Below, piece by piece: positions 1 through 6,102 of a stretch of 20,312 nt of DNA. The stretch covers positions 1 through 20,312 of the IMG/VR virus record IMGVR_UViG_3300002161_000044. One strand, 5' to 3'. Every line of letters starts with the position of its first letter. The first letter of the stretch is position 1. This DNA comes from a virus. The position numbers and the translations under genes are program-made. The notes below the pieces were generated by a model that saw only the letters and a list, made by a program, of their open reading frames with translations, was not told where the DNA came from and ran no database searches.

Positions 1-1
1 T

Positions 2-2806
2 GGTGGTGGTGGTGGAGGCGGAGAATTTGACGCATCCGCAAACAGAGTTATTACTGGCCAATGGACATTTAGCAATACTGTATCTGGAGTCACACCAACA
101 AGTGCATCGCACCTTGCAACTAAGCAGTACGTTGATCTAAACTCATTTGATGTTTCAGCGGCAAGAACAATTACGGGAGAATGGCAATTTAGTTTGCCTG
201 TGGTTGGCGCAACACCAGTCTTAGGGTCGCATCTTGCCACCAAGGACTACGTTGACGCAAATCCAGGTTCGTTTGACGCTACATCCAATCAGACAATTAC
301 AGGCAACTGGTCGTTTGCTAATGCTATAACTGGAGTAACTCCAACCCTTGGCGCGCATCTCGCAACAAAGGACTACGTTGACGAAAATGCTGGTTCATCA
401 TTTGACGCATCATTAAATCAAACTATTTCCGGAACATGGTCGTTCAGCAATAACGTCACTGTCCCGACTACTCCGCTGTCAGATGGTCACGCGGCGTCAA
501 AGTCATATGTTGACAGTGTAGCTTCTGGTCTTGCTATTCTTGATGCAGTTGAGGTTGCAACTACGGGACCAATCACGTTGTCGGGGCTCCAAACAATTGA
601 CGGAGTTGCACTCGCTGGGGGTGAGCGTGTTCTTGTTAAGAACCAAACAAATGCTGTCAATAATGGCGTCTACGTTGCGGCATCCGGCGCCTGGTCTCGG
701 GCCTCAGATTTTGATGGTTCTCCATCTAATGAGGTAGTAAGTGGATCATTTACATTTGTTACGTCAGGCACCACCAATGGTGGAAAAGGATTTGCCCTTA
801 ATACGCCTAATCCAATTACCGTTGGCACGACTGCCTTGTCATTCACCGTGTTCTCTGCTACCTCAGGTGCGGTAACATCAATTAACGTCTCTGGAGGATC
901 AACAGGACTGACAATCAGCGGAGGGCCAATTACCACATCAGGTACTTTAACGCTTGGCGGAGTGCTATCAATTGCTAATGGTGGTACAGGTCAAACAACT
1001 AGAGCATCAGCAATCAACGCTCTTCTGCCGGCGCAGGCCGCCGGCAGAGTTTTAGTTTCTGATGGAACCAATGTTTCATTTTCTACTATTCCTGCTGCTG
1101 GAACAGCTGTAAACCAAATTCAGGTGCGTGGCTCAAATGGGGCGTTCGCGGCATCACAAACAATAGTTGACGGCACCGGCATTACCATTAATTCATCTTC
1201 GAGCACTGCTTATCTTCGTTGCGCGTCAAATAAGGATCTTGAAATTACAGCACCATCCGGTAGGAATGTAAAAATCGAATCATTAGGAACTGGCACAACT
1301 AGGATTTATGGCTCAAATTCTTTAACTCTGTACACGGCAGCAACCTCGCGTCTGACAATTTCTTCTGCTGGTGCTTGGCTTATCAACAGTTCCTACGGAA
1401 CAAGTGGGCAGGTTCTTACTTCAAACGGATCTGGGACATCACCATCTTGGAGTGATCTTCCAGGAAACATAACTTTGACTACCGCGGCGCAACCAAATAT
1501 CACATCTATTGGAACGCTGTCATCACTTAACGTTTCTGGGGCTGCATCTACTGGTTCTTTATCTACTGGTTCTATTACTGCTACTTCTGTTTCTGCGCAA
1601 ACGCTTTCTGGTGCAGGAACAAACATAACTTCGCTGAATGCAAGCAACCTTTCTTCTGGTACAGTTGCAACTGCTCGACTTGGTTCTGGAACTGCAGACT
1701 CAACCACATTCCTACGCGGGGATGGAACTTGGGCCACGCCACCAGCGGGTTCTGGTGGGTCATCGTCAGCTACTTCCCTGGTTGCGACATCTTCTGTTAC
1801 TCGCAACATAGCTAACGACTCTGTCAACATAGGCGTTATCAATGGAAATCCATTCGTGCAGTTCCAAAACGCTACTGCAGGATCAAATGAAAAGGTTCTT
1901 TCATTTTTCCATGACGATACTGGTGTGTTCAGGATGCGTCTGGACACCGATACATGGGGCGGTTCAACTGCAGGTGATTTCTTTACTTTAACAAGATCAG
2001 GAACAACACCTAACGTTCTGACACTAAAAGCAACAGGAATTAGTTTAGAGCCAGGGGCAACAGGGCTTACCGTTTCTGGCGCGCTGAGCGCAACTTCTGC
2101 TGCGAGCTTCAGAGGAGCTCGCCCTGCATCCATCACCAACTCAAGTGTGATGGTTGGGCAAAACAGCAACTTCCCATATGTTGCAATGTACTCATCTTCG
2201 CCAACCTCCGGCAATAGATCAAGTACCATAGCTGTTAACTCAACAACGGGCTCAATAATGTTTGAGCTGCAAAATGATGCAATCAGTTCTGCGACCAAGT
2301 GGATGGAAGTGCTAAGATCTGGGAACACTGCAACCGACGTTATCATCACTGCCACCAACACCACTATCGCTGGTGTTCTTCGCCCAAACAATGATAATGC
2401 AAGAACACTTGGAACTTCTAGCAATCGTTGGTCAATGGTATTCGCTGGTACCGGCACCATCAATACCTCTGACGCCAACGAGAAGGAGCAGATCGAGTCG
2501 CTGTCAGCCGCTGAACTGCAGGTTGCAACTGCTCTGAAGGGTCTTATCAAGAAGTTCAAGTTCAAGGACGCTGTTGTATCAAAGGGATCAGCAGCCCGCA
2601 TCCACGTTGGTGTGATCGCGCAGGAGGTTAAGGCGGCATTTGAGGCTCAGGGTCTTGACGCAAATCATTACGGCATCTTCTGCGAGGACACTTGGTATGA
2701 GCTTGATGGCGAGACATCATCAACATACTTTGAGGGTGCTGTTCAGAGAACTCGCCTCGGTATCAGATATGATGAGCTGCTAGCATTCATAATAGCCGCG
2801 CTCTAA
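2..2806 (+). CDS. Phage tail fibre, C-terminal part with S74 self-cleaving chaperone (5' end outside window)
   Basis: Host-recognition fibre of the virion. The frame is open from the window edge, which begins inside a poly-glycine stretch, so the true start lies upstream; in-frame TTG/GTG codons here are not credible starts. Four repeats of about 37 residues (FDA..NQTITG.W.F ... HLATKDYVD) lie at about 26-136, 146-256, 272-382 and 401-514. They are followed by Ser/Thr/Gly-rich beta-type fibre sequence, with NASNLSSGTVATARLGSG and FLRGDGTWA motifs common in phage fibres. The last ~115 residues match the intramolecular chaperone/peptidase S74 family: TSDANEKEQ has the Ser and the Lys five residues later of the catalytic dyad, followed by HVGVIAQEV. 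In that family the domain trimerises the fibre and then cuts itself off just before the Ser. Tandem hairpins follow the stop. Fibre class (long, short or side) cannot be told. Confidence 0.9.
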   Translation, partial: GGGGGGGEFDASANRVITGQWTFSNTVSGVTPTSASHLATKQYVDLNSFDVSAARTITGEWQFSLPVVGATPVLGSHLATKDYVDANPGSFDATSNQTITGNWSFANAITGVTPTLGAHLATKDYVDENAGSSFDASLNQTISGTWSFSNNVTVPTTPLSDGHAASKSYVDSVASGLAILDAVEVATTGPITLSGLQTIDGVALAGGERVLVKNQTNAVNNGVYVAASGAWSRASDFDGSPSNEVVSGSFTFVTSGTTNGGKGFALNTPNPITVGTTALSFTVFSATSGAVTSINVSGGSTGLTISGGPITTSGTLTLGGVLSIANGGTGQTTRASAINALLPAQAAGRVLVSDGTNVSFSTIPAAGTAVNQIQVRGSNGAFAASQTIVDGTGITINSSSSTAYLRCASNKDLEITAPSGRNVKIESLGTGTTRIYGSNSLTLYTAATSRLTISSAGAWLINSSYGTSGQVLTSNGSGTSPSWSDLPGNITLTTAAQPNITSIGTLSSLNVSGAASTGSLSTGSITATSVSAQTLSGAGTNITSLNASNLSSGTVATARLGSGTADSTTFLRGDGTWATPPAGSGGSSSATSLVATSSVTRNIANDSVNIGVINGNPFVQFQNATAGSNEKVLSFFHDDTGVFRMRLDTDTWGGSTAGDFFTLTRSGTTPNVLTLKATGISLEPGATGLTVSGALSATSAASFRGARPASITNSSVMVGQNSNFPYVAMYSSSPTSGNRSSTIAVNSTTGSIMFELQNDAISSATKWMEVLRSGNTATDVIITATNTTIAGVLRPNNDNARTLGTSSNRWSMVFAGTGTINTSDANEKEQIESLSAAELQVATALKGLIKKFKFKDAVVSKGSAARIHVGVIAQEVKAAFEAQGLDANHYGIFCEDTWYELDGETSSTYFEGAVQRTRLGIRYDELLAFIIAAL

Positions 2807-2824
2807 CCTAAACTAGATTTTAGG
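2807..2824 (+). terminator. Small hairpin just after the tail-fibre stop
   Basis: CCTAAA and TTTAGG form a 6-bp stem around a 6-nt loop immediately after the TAA stop, followed within 5 nt by a much stronger hairpin at 2829-2860. It is AT-rich with no clear T-run, so it is at best a weak terminator or transcript-end stabiliser. Confidence 0.35.
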
Positions 2825-2828
2825 ATTT

Positions 2829-2860
2829 GCCCATAGTTGAATATAATTTCAACTATGGGC
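2829..2860 (+). promoter_or_regulatory. Perfect 13-bp inverted repeat covering the next gene's start codon
   Basis: GCCCATAGTTGAA (2829-2841) and TTCAACTATGGGC (2848-2860) are exact reverse complements around the 6-nt loop TATAAT. The ATG at 2855 of the next gene is inside the 3' arm, and the only Shine-Dalgarno-like stretch (TAGGA, 2821-2825) is just upstream of the 5' arm. The RNA hairpin could end fibre transcription, hide the start codon, or both. No long T-run follows, which argues against a plain rho-independent terminator. Confidence 0.65.
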
Positions 2861-3118
2861 ATAATAGTTTATTGGCTAGAACAAAATGATAATGAGTTTT
2901 TTGGTTGTTACCAGGAATCTCATTTTAAACCATTTTCATCCATTGAAATTACAGAGGCGCTAGCATTTGCGCATCGAAAACGAAAAGAAAATGGCGTCAA
3001 CCATGTGGTAATTTCATCTGAGCTTGACGAAAATATAGGAAAAAATGGAGTAAGCTCAGTAGAAAATGGAAAACTCCCAGATGGTTCTGGGTATGGATGG
3101 ACGAAAAGAAGAGTGTAA
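2855..3118 (+). CDS. Hypothetical protein, 87 aa
   Basis: I do not recognise this family. The protein is soluble and mixed in charge, with a Trp/Tyr/Phe-rich start (MGIIVYWLEQND), a central helix-like stretch rich in Ala/Lys/Arg, and a C-terminus LPDGSGYGWTKRRV. The ATG at 2855 is chosen over an in-frame TTG at 2837; neither has a well-placed ribosome site, and both lie in the 13-bp inverted repeat. Codon use is AT-rich like the tail fibre. A hairpin/promoter module begins over its last codons (3112 on). It is the least certain small gene in the window because of its start. Confidence 0.6.
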   Translation: MGIIVYWLEQNDNEFFGCYQESHFKPFSSIEITEALAFAHRKRKENGVNHVVISSELDENIGKNGVSSVENGKLPDGSGYGWTKRRV

Positions 3119-3138
3119 CAGCTAGAAAAAGTTACACT
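3112..3138 (+). terminator. Hairpin AGTGTAAC-N11-GTTACACT, module copy 1
   Basis: AGTGTAAC (3112-3119) pairs perfectly with GTTACACT (3131-3138) around an 11-nt loop, and a short TTT tract follows. It overlaps the last codons and stop of the 87-aa gene. The right arm is also where the -35 element of the next promoter should be, so termination and initiation signals share sequence. The same arrangement recurs at 4899-4927. Confidence 0.55.
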
Positions 3139-3168
3139 TTGCGAGCAGAGTAGTGTATAATCTACCCA
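3132..3168 (+). promoter_or_regulatory. Early-type (sigma70-like) promoter, GTGTATAAT
   Basis: A perfect TATAAT at 3156-3161 sits in the extended form GTGTATAAT (3153-3161). TTACAC (3132-3137) lies 18 nt upstream as a -35 candidate. Transcription would start near 3168, giving a leader of about 24 nt before the ATG at 3192. The GTG-TATAAT form is typical of T4 early promoters and recurs at 4942 and 18366. Confidence 0.7.
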
Positions 3169-3191
3169 TCGCAACGCTCTAGAGCAACCAG

Positions 3192-3647
3192 ATGTTCTAC
3201 ATTCTACTTGAAAACGGGCTTCCCAAAGCTGTAGCAGACAAGAACCCGGGATTCGGAGCGCAGTGGGTCCCATCTCCCACAAAGCTGAAAGAAGCTTCTG
3301 GCTGGACATCCAGCCGAAATGTCAAGTGCTTTGAGGATGCGATCACCCTTGCGACGTATCTTACGGCCTTCACCGGTGAAACGCATCTTCCAGTTGATGA
3401 AGGTGACGGGGTTTGGCCAAGGTACCGAGTGATTGCTGCTCCGTGCATCGGTGATGAAGTTTCCAAGTCCTTCAACGGCGACAGCTATCCCTGCGGCAAG
3501 ATCGTTAAGATTACTCGGACTTGGCAGATTACTACCGACACCGGTACCAAGTTTATCAGGTACAAAGGAACTGGTGGTTGGAGGGAAGCTGGTCGAGGAT
3601 TTTGGATGATCTCCGGAGTTCACGATGAGCGAAACCCCCACTTCTGA
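3192..3647 (+). CDS. Hypothetical protein, 151 aa, first gene of an early-type unit
   Basis: I do not recognise this family. The protein looks globular and soluble, rich in Gly, Trp and Thr (RNVKCFEDAITLATYL; the C-terminal half alternates beta-like strands such as GKIVKITRTWQITTDTGTKF and ends RNPHF). No membrane segment or catalytic motif is visible. The ATG at 3192 follows the promoter by about 24 nt with no clear Shine-Dalgarno; the leader has a 10-bp palindrome (GCTCTAGAGC, 3176-3185). Codon use is more GC-rich than the upstream genes. It heads a run of small genes to 4900. An early host-takeover role is inferred from promoter and position only. Confidence 0.75.
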   Translation: MFYILLENGLPKAVADKNPGFGAQWVPSPTKLKEASGWTSSRNVKCFEDAITLATYLTAFTGETHLPVDEGDGVWPRYRVIAAPCIGDEVSKSFNGDSYPCGKIVKITRTWQITTDTGTKFIRYKGTGGWREAGRGFWMISGVHDERNPHF

Positions 3648-3683
3648 TTTCGGCATTCCATTGTTTCTTTTTCTGGAGCGCGC

Positions 3684-4028
3684 ATGACACCTTACAAGTA
3701 CCAGAAGGAACTTGACATCTTCCTCGAGGCGCAGCTTGCAGCTGAGCTTGCTACGAGGCGCTACCTTTTGGAAAACCCTGGTCAGTGGTACCCATGCGGT
3801 TTTGCGTGGGTCAAGATTCGACCTGCCAGAGGCCGCTTCGTCGATATGTGCAAGGACCAGGGTGCCGGGCGCACCGACGACTTCGAGGGTGGTTTCTCCA
3901 TCTGGAACCCGTCAGGGAACCCCACCCAGTGGATGGACGCGAAGGCAGCAGGTGCTCAGGCGTTCGTAGAGGTTCTGAAGAAGCACTATCCCACCATGAA
4001 GATCAGCGTACAGACGAGGATTGACTAA
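3684..4028 (+). CDS. Hypothetical protein, 114 aa
   Basis: I do not recognise this family. A good ribosome site (GGAG, 3675-3678) precedes the ATG by 5 nt. The N-terminus is a long predicted helix (YQKELDIFLEAQLAAELATR), followed by a Trp/Gly/Pro-rich middle (GQWYPCGFAWVKIRPARG, FSIWNPSGNPTQWMD) and a C-terminal helix with a basic end. The Cys/Trp pattern hints at a compact fold, but no known motif is clear. Its TAA overlaps the next gene's ATG by one base, so the two are probably translated together. Confidence 0.75.
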   Translation: MTPYKYQKELDIFLEAQLAAELATRRYLLENPGQWYPCGFAWVKIRPARGRFVDMCKDQGAGRTDDFEGGFSIWNPSGNPTQWMDAKAAGAQAFVEVLKKHYPTMKISVQTRID

Positions 4029-4168
4029 TGCGACGCCGAGAAGACGATGAGGATGTCCCGTTCACCCCGACGAAGCGACAGCGCCGAGGTGAAGAGCGGC
4101 AAGATGACGTTCCCAAGTGGAAAATGGAACGGCGCAAGAAGCAGCGTCAACAGGGGAGAGAAGTATGA
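4028..4168 (+). CDS. Small highly charged basic protein, 46 aa
   Basis: The ATG at 4028 shares its A with the previous stop (TAATG), and the TGA stop overlaps the next ATG (ATGA, 4165-4168), so this frame sits precisely between two coupled genes. The product is almost entirely Arg, Lys, Glu, Asp and Gln (begins MRRREDDEDV; ends ERRKKQRQQGREV), probably disordered or a single helix that could bind nucleic acid or an acidic partner. No family can be named. The overlaps on both sides are the main evidence that it is real. Confidence 0.6.
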   Translation: MRRREDDEDVPFTPTKRQRRGEERQDDVPKWKMERRKKQRQQGREV

Positions 4169-4317
4169 TTGACTCTCAGAAGTTGCCCAACAGCGTAAAA
4201 TTTCCCAACAACGTATCGGTGATCATTGGGTCTGCGCTCATTGGATACGGCACCGGTTCCATTTCCGTCGCCATCGGCGTCTTCTGCATTGCCTTTGCTC
4301 TTCTTACAACTGATTAA
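4165..4317 (+). CDS. Small single-pass membrane protein, 50 aa
   Basis: The ATG at 4165 overlaps the previous stop and follows a purine-rich site (AGGGGAGAGA). The first ~17 residues are polar; the rest is one or two closely packed hydrophobic stretches (VSVIIGSALIGYGTGSISVA, IGVFCIAFALL) with Gly-x-Gly and small-residue spacing typical of membrane helices, ending LLTTD. It is followed after one base by another membrane protein gene at 4319. Function unknown; an inner-membrane location is inferred from composition. Confidence 0.65.
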   Translation: MIDSQKLPNSVKFPNNVSVIIGSALIGYGTGSISVAIGVFCIAFALLTTD

Positions 4318-4318
4318 C

Positions 4319-4900
4319 ATGATCGACTTCATCTCCTTCATCTTCTACAAGATGCTCGCTCTGATCGGCCTGCTGGCGGTCTTTGGTTTTCCGGCGCTGA
4401 TAGGTCACACGCTGGTCTGGGGACTAGTCCCCAATAACCGTGTCGCCTGCTGGTTCTACTGGATTCCAGTCGGCTCATTCGTCGGCATGGCCTACATCCT
4501 CTTCGCGGCATGGGCCTGGCCCTTCGGAGTTCCGCGTACCACAAGCGTGGAGGATCACCTTACGGGGGCGTTGTGGAACGTTGTCACCGAGAACATGCAG
4601 GAGCACCTCGATCGGCAGAAGAAGGCAAAGTCTCCTACCCGCACGGAGCTCGGCACTGAGATTCGGCGCTTCGAGCTGGTGAGCTGGAACCCACCGAAGC
4701 ACTTCTATGTCACCCTCAAGGACGTGCAGACAGGACAGCGCTATGAGGGACAGTATGTATCTAAGCACTGCCTGAGGCGGGAAGGGCTGAAGCACGGTGA
4801 GCAGTATAACCTGATTGTTCGCTACTACGCGCTGAGCAGCAAACCGGGTGAGCGGTTCATGGAGTTCACCAACCTGCGCTCTGCGTTCTGCGGCGACTAA
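4319..4900 (+). CDS. Hypothetical membrane-anchored protein, 193 aa
   Basis: The ATG at 4319 comes 2 nt after the previous stop; in-frame codons further upstream would run back through the 50-aa gene and are rejected. Two hydrophobic helices are visible, at about residues 10-36 (MLALIGLLAVFGFPALIGHT) and 42-68 (VACWFYWIPVGSFVGMAYIL, then AAWAW). A soluble domain of about 120 residues follows, mixed alpha/beta and basic in parts (LKDVQTGQRYEGQYVSKHC). The family is not recognised. The pairing with the small membrane protein at 4165 suggests the two work together at the inner membrane. A hairpin starts over its stop codon. Confidence 0.75.
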   Translation: MIDFISFIFYKMLALIGLLAVFGFPALIGHTLVWGLVPNNRVACWFYWIPVGSFVGMAYILFAAWAWPFGVPRTTSVEDHLTGALWNVVTENMQEHLDRQKKAKSPTRTELGTEIRRFELVSWNPPKHFYVTLKDVQTGQRYEGQYVSKHCLRREGLKHGEQYNLIVRYYALSSKPGERFMEFTNLRSAFCGD

Positions 4901-4931
4901 GTGTAACCAACCTTCATTGTTACACTTTTCC
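4899..4931 (+). terminator. Hairpin AAGTGTAAC-N11-GTTACACTT plus T-run, module copy 2
   Basis: AAGTGTAAC (4899-4907) is an exact reverse complement of GTTACACTT (4919-4927), with an 11-nt loop and TTTTCCC following. It starts inside the TAA stop of the membrane protein gene, as expected for a terminator of the 3192-4900 unit. Arms, loop length and relation to the downstream -10 match the copy at 3112-3138. Confidence 0.65.
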
Positions 4932-4957
4932 CTGGTCCATGGTGTATAATAGTATCA
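4920..4957 (+). promoter_or_regulatory. Early-type promoter whose predicted start is the ATG of HD-Pnk
   Basis: TATAAT at 4945-4950 sits in GTGTATAAT (4942-4950). The -35 region is the right arm of the preceding hairpin (TTACAC or TACACT, 4920-4926; spacing 18-19). The usual start 7 nt after the -10 is 4957, the A of the ATG. A 7-bp inverted repeat, GTCCATG (4935-4941) and CATGGAC (4956-4962), flanks the -10 and covers the start codon; it could be an operator or chance. Confidence 0.75.
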
Positions 4958-6102
4958 TGGACGCAATCTCTTACATCAAGCTCTTCAAGTACTCGCCGTC
5001 TTGGTTCCGCATGAGCCAGACGGTGGAGGACTCTCCATGGCATAGAGAATCCTCTGTAGCAGTGCACACCGAGATGGTGCTCGAGGAGTACAAGACCCAC
5101 TTCATGCCGCACCGGTCGCCAGATCAGAACAAGATCGCCCTGCTCGCCCTGCTGTTCCATGATGTGGGAAAGCCGGCAGCTGAAGAGGTCCTAGAAAAGA
5201 AAGACGGCTCGGGCACGCATCGGCGCTACGCTGGTCACGAGCAGGACTCTGCCGTCGCCTTCACCGAGCGGTGGCTGCAGGACCCGCTGCTGCGCGAGTT
5301 CGTGTCGGTTGAAGAGGCTCGCAAGATCCGCTTCATCATCGAGCACCACCTGCCGTACGGCTTCAAGGACGGTAAGAAGCGCTCTGACCTGCGCACCGCT
5401 ATCGAGCATACGCTGCGCGAGGACGTGCAGACGTTCTACGACTGCCTGCGCTCGGACTGCTGGGGTCGCATCAGCGACGACCATCCAACCAAAAAGCAGA
5501 ACGTCGAGGAGTGGATCGCTGAGTTCCAGAAGGTACCGTTGACTGTCAACAAGGTTGACCTCAATCGTGGGAAGTGCTACATCTTGATCGGACCGTCTGG
5601 CTCGGGCAAGTCGACGTGGACCAAGCAGTACAAGCGGGATGGTGATTACGTGGTGTCGCTTGACGAGCACCGTCTGCAGTTCTATACCGCGAACACGAAC
5701 TTCGGTTTCGCCGTTCCTGATGAGAAGCGCTTTTATGCTGAGGCATGGGAGTACTGCAACCAGCACGAGGCAGAGTTCAAGAAGTACGTGGATGAGTTCG
5801 TACGCCGCACCTTTAGCGACAGCCTGAAGAGCCTCAAGGCTCAGCCGTTTCGCAGCGTCTTCATCGACAAAACCAACGGCTCGAAGAAGGCACGTGCAAA
5901 GTGGATCCAGGCGGCACGCAGCATCGGCATGAAGGTAGTGGCTGTGGAGTTCTGGAACACGCTACCGACCCTCATCGAGCGGCAGTCGTCGAGAGGTGAC
6001 AAGTCAGTTCCTGAGCTGTCGGTTAAGCAGCAGTACTTCGCTCAGACGTGCGCATGGTTGGGTAGTGAGGTGGATGAGGTAATCGTGGTGCCAGGCACCT
6101 AG
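4957..6102 (+). CDS. HD-Pnk: HD-domain 3'-phosphatase fused to 5'-polynucleotide kinase, 381 aa
   Basis: The N-terminal half has HD-phosphohydrolase metal ligands: H37, H68-D69 (LFHDVGKP), H94, H130/H131 (IIEHHLP) and D167. The C-terminal half is a P-loop kinase: GPSGSGKST at 212-220 with K218, and D236 in VVSLDEHR, the position of the catalytic Asp in T4 Pnk-type kinases. This order, HD phosphatase first and kinase second, is known from phage RM378 polynucleotide kinase and bacterial HD-Pnk enzymes, and is the reverse of T4 PseT, whose phosphatase is HAD type. The role should be healing 3'-phosphate and 5'-OH RNA or DNA ends before ligation; no ligase gene is in this window. There is no Shine-Dalgarno; the ATG coincides with the predicted transcript start. 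Its TAG stop overlaps the convergent endonuclease stop (CTAG), and two terminators follow. Confidence 0.85.
   Translation: MDAISYIKLFKYSPSWFRMSQTVEDSPWHRESSVAVHTEMVLEEYKTHFMPHRSPDQNKIALLALLFHDVGKPAAEEVLEKKDGSGTHRRYAGHEQDSAVAFTERWLQDPLLREFVSVEEARKIRFIIEHHLPYGFKDGKKRSDLRTAIEHTLREDVQTFYDCLRSDCWGRISDDHPTKKQNVEEWIAEFQKVPLTVNKVDLNRGKCYILIGPSGSGKSTWTKQYKRDGDYVVSLDEHRLQFYTANTNFGFAVPDEKRFYAEAWEYCNQHEAEFKKYVDEFVRRTFSDSLKSLKAQPFRSVFIDKTNGSKKARAKWIQAARSIGMKVVAVEFWNTLPTLIERQSSRGDKSVPELSVKQQYFAQTCAWLGSEVDEVIVVPGT

Noticed and set aside
1-15. GGT microsatellite as a phase-variation switch
   Set aside because: Units are triplets encoding Gly, so length changes would not shift the frame; it is an ordinary poly-Gly hinge.
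26-514. Repeats as a CRISPR-like or non-coding array
   Set aside because: Repeats are in frame, protein-level and diverged at the DNA level, with no uniform spacers.
1393-2601. 402-codon open frame on the minus strand
   Set aside because: It is antisense to the tail fibre, has low-complexity Val/Ala/Pro/Leu composition mirroring the fibre codons, no ribosome site and no known motif.
3176-3185. GCTCTAGAGC palindrome as an operator
   Set aside because: It lies in a short leader, occurs once, and a 10-nt palindrome is easily found by chance.
5191-5766. 191-codon minus-strand frame
   Set aside because: Antisense to the well-supported HD-Pnk gene, with no ribosome site or motif; a shadow frame caused by GC-rich codons.
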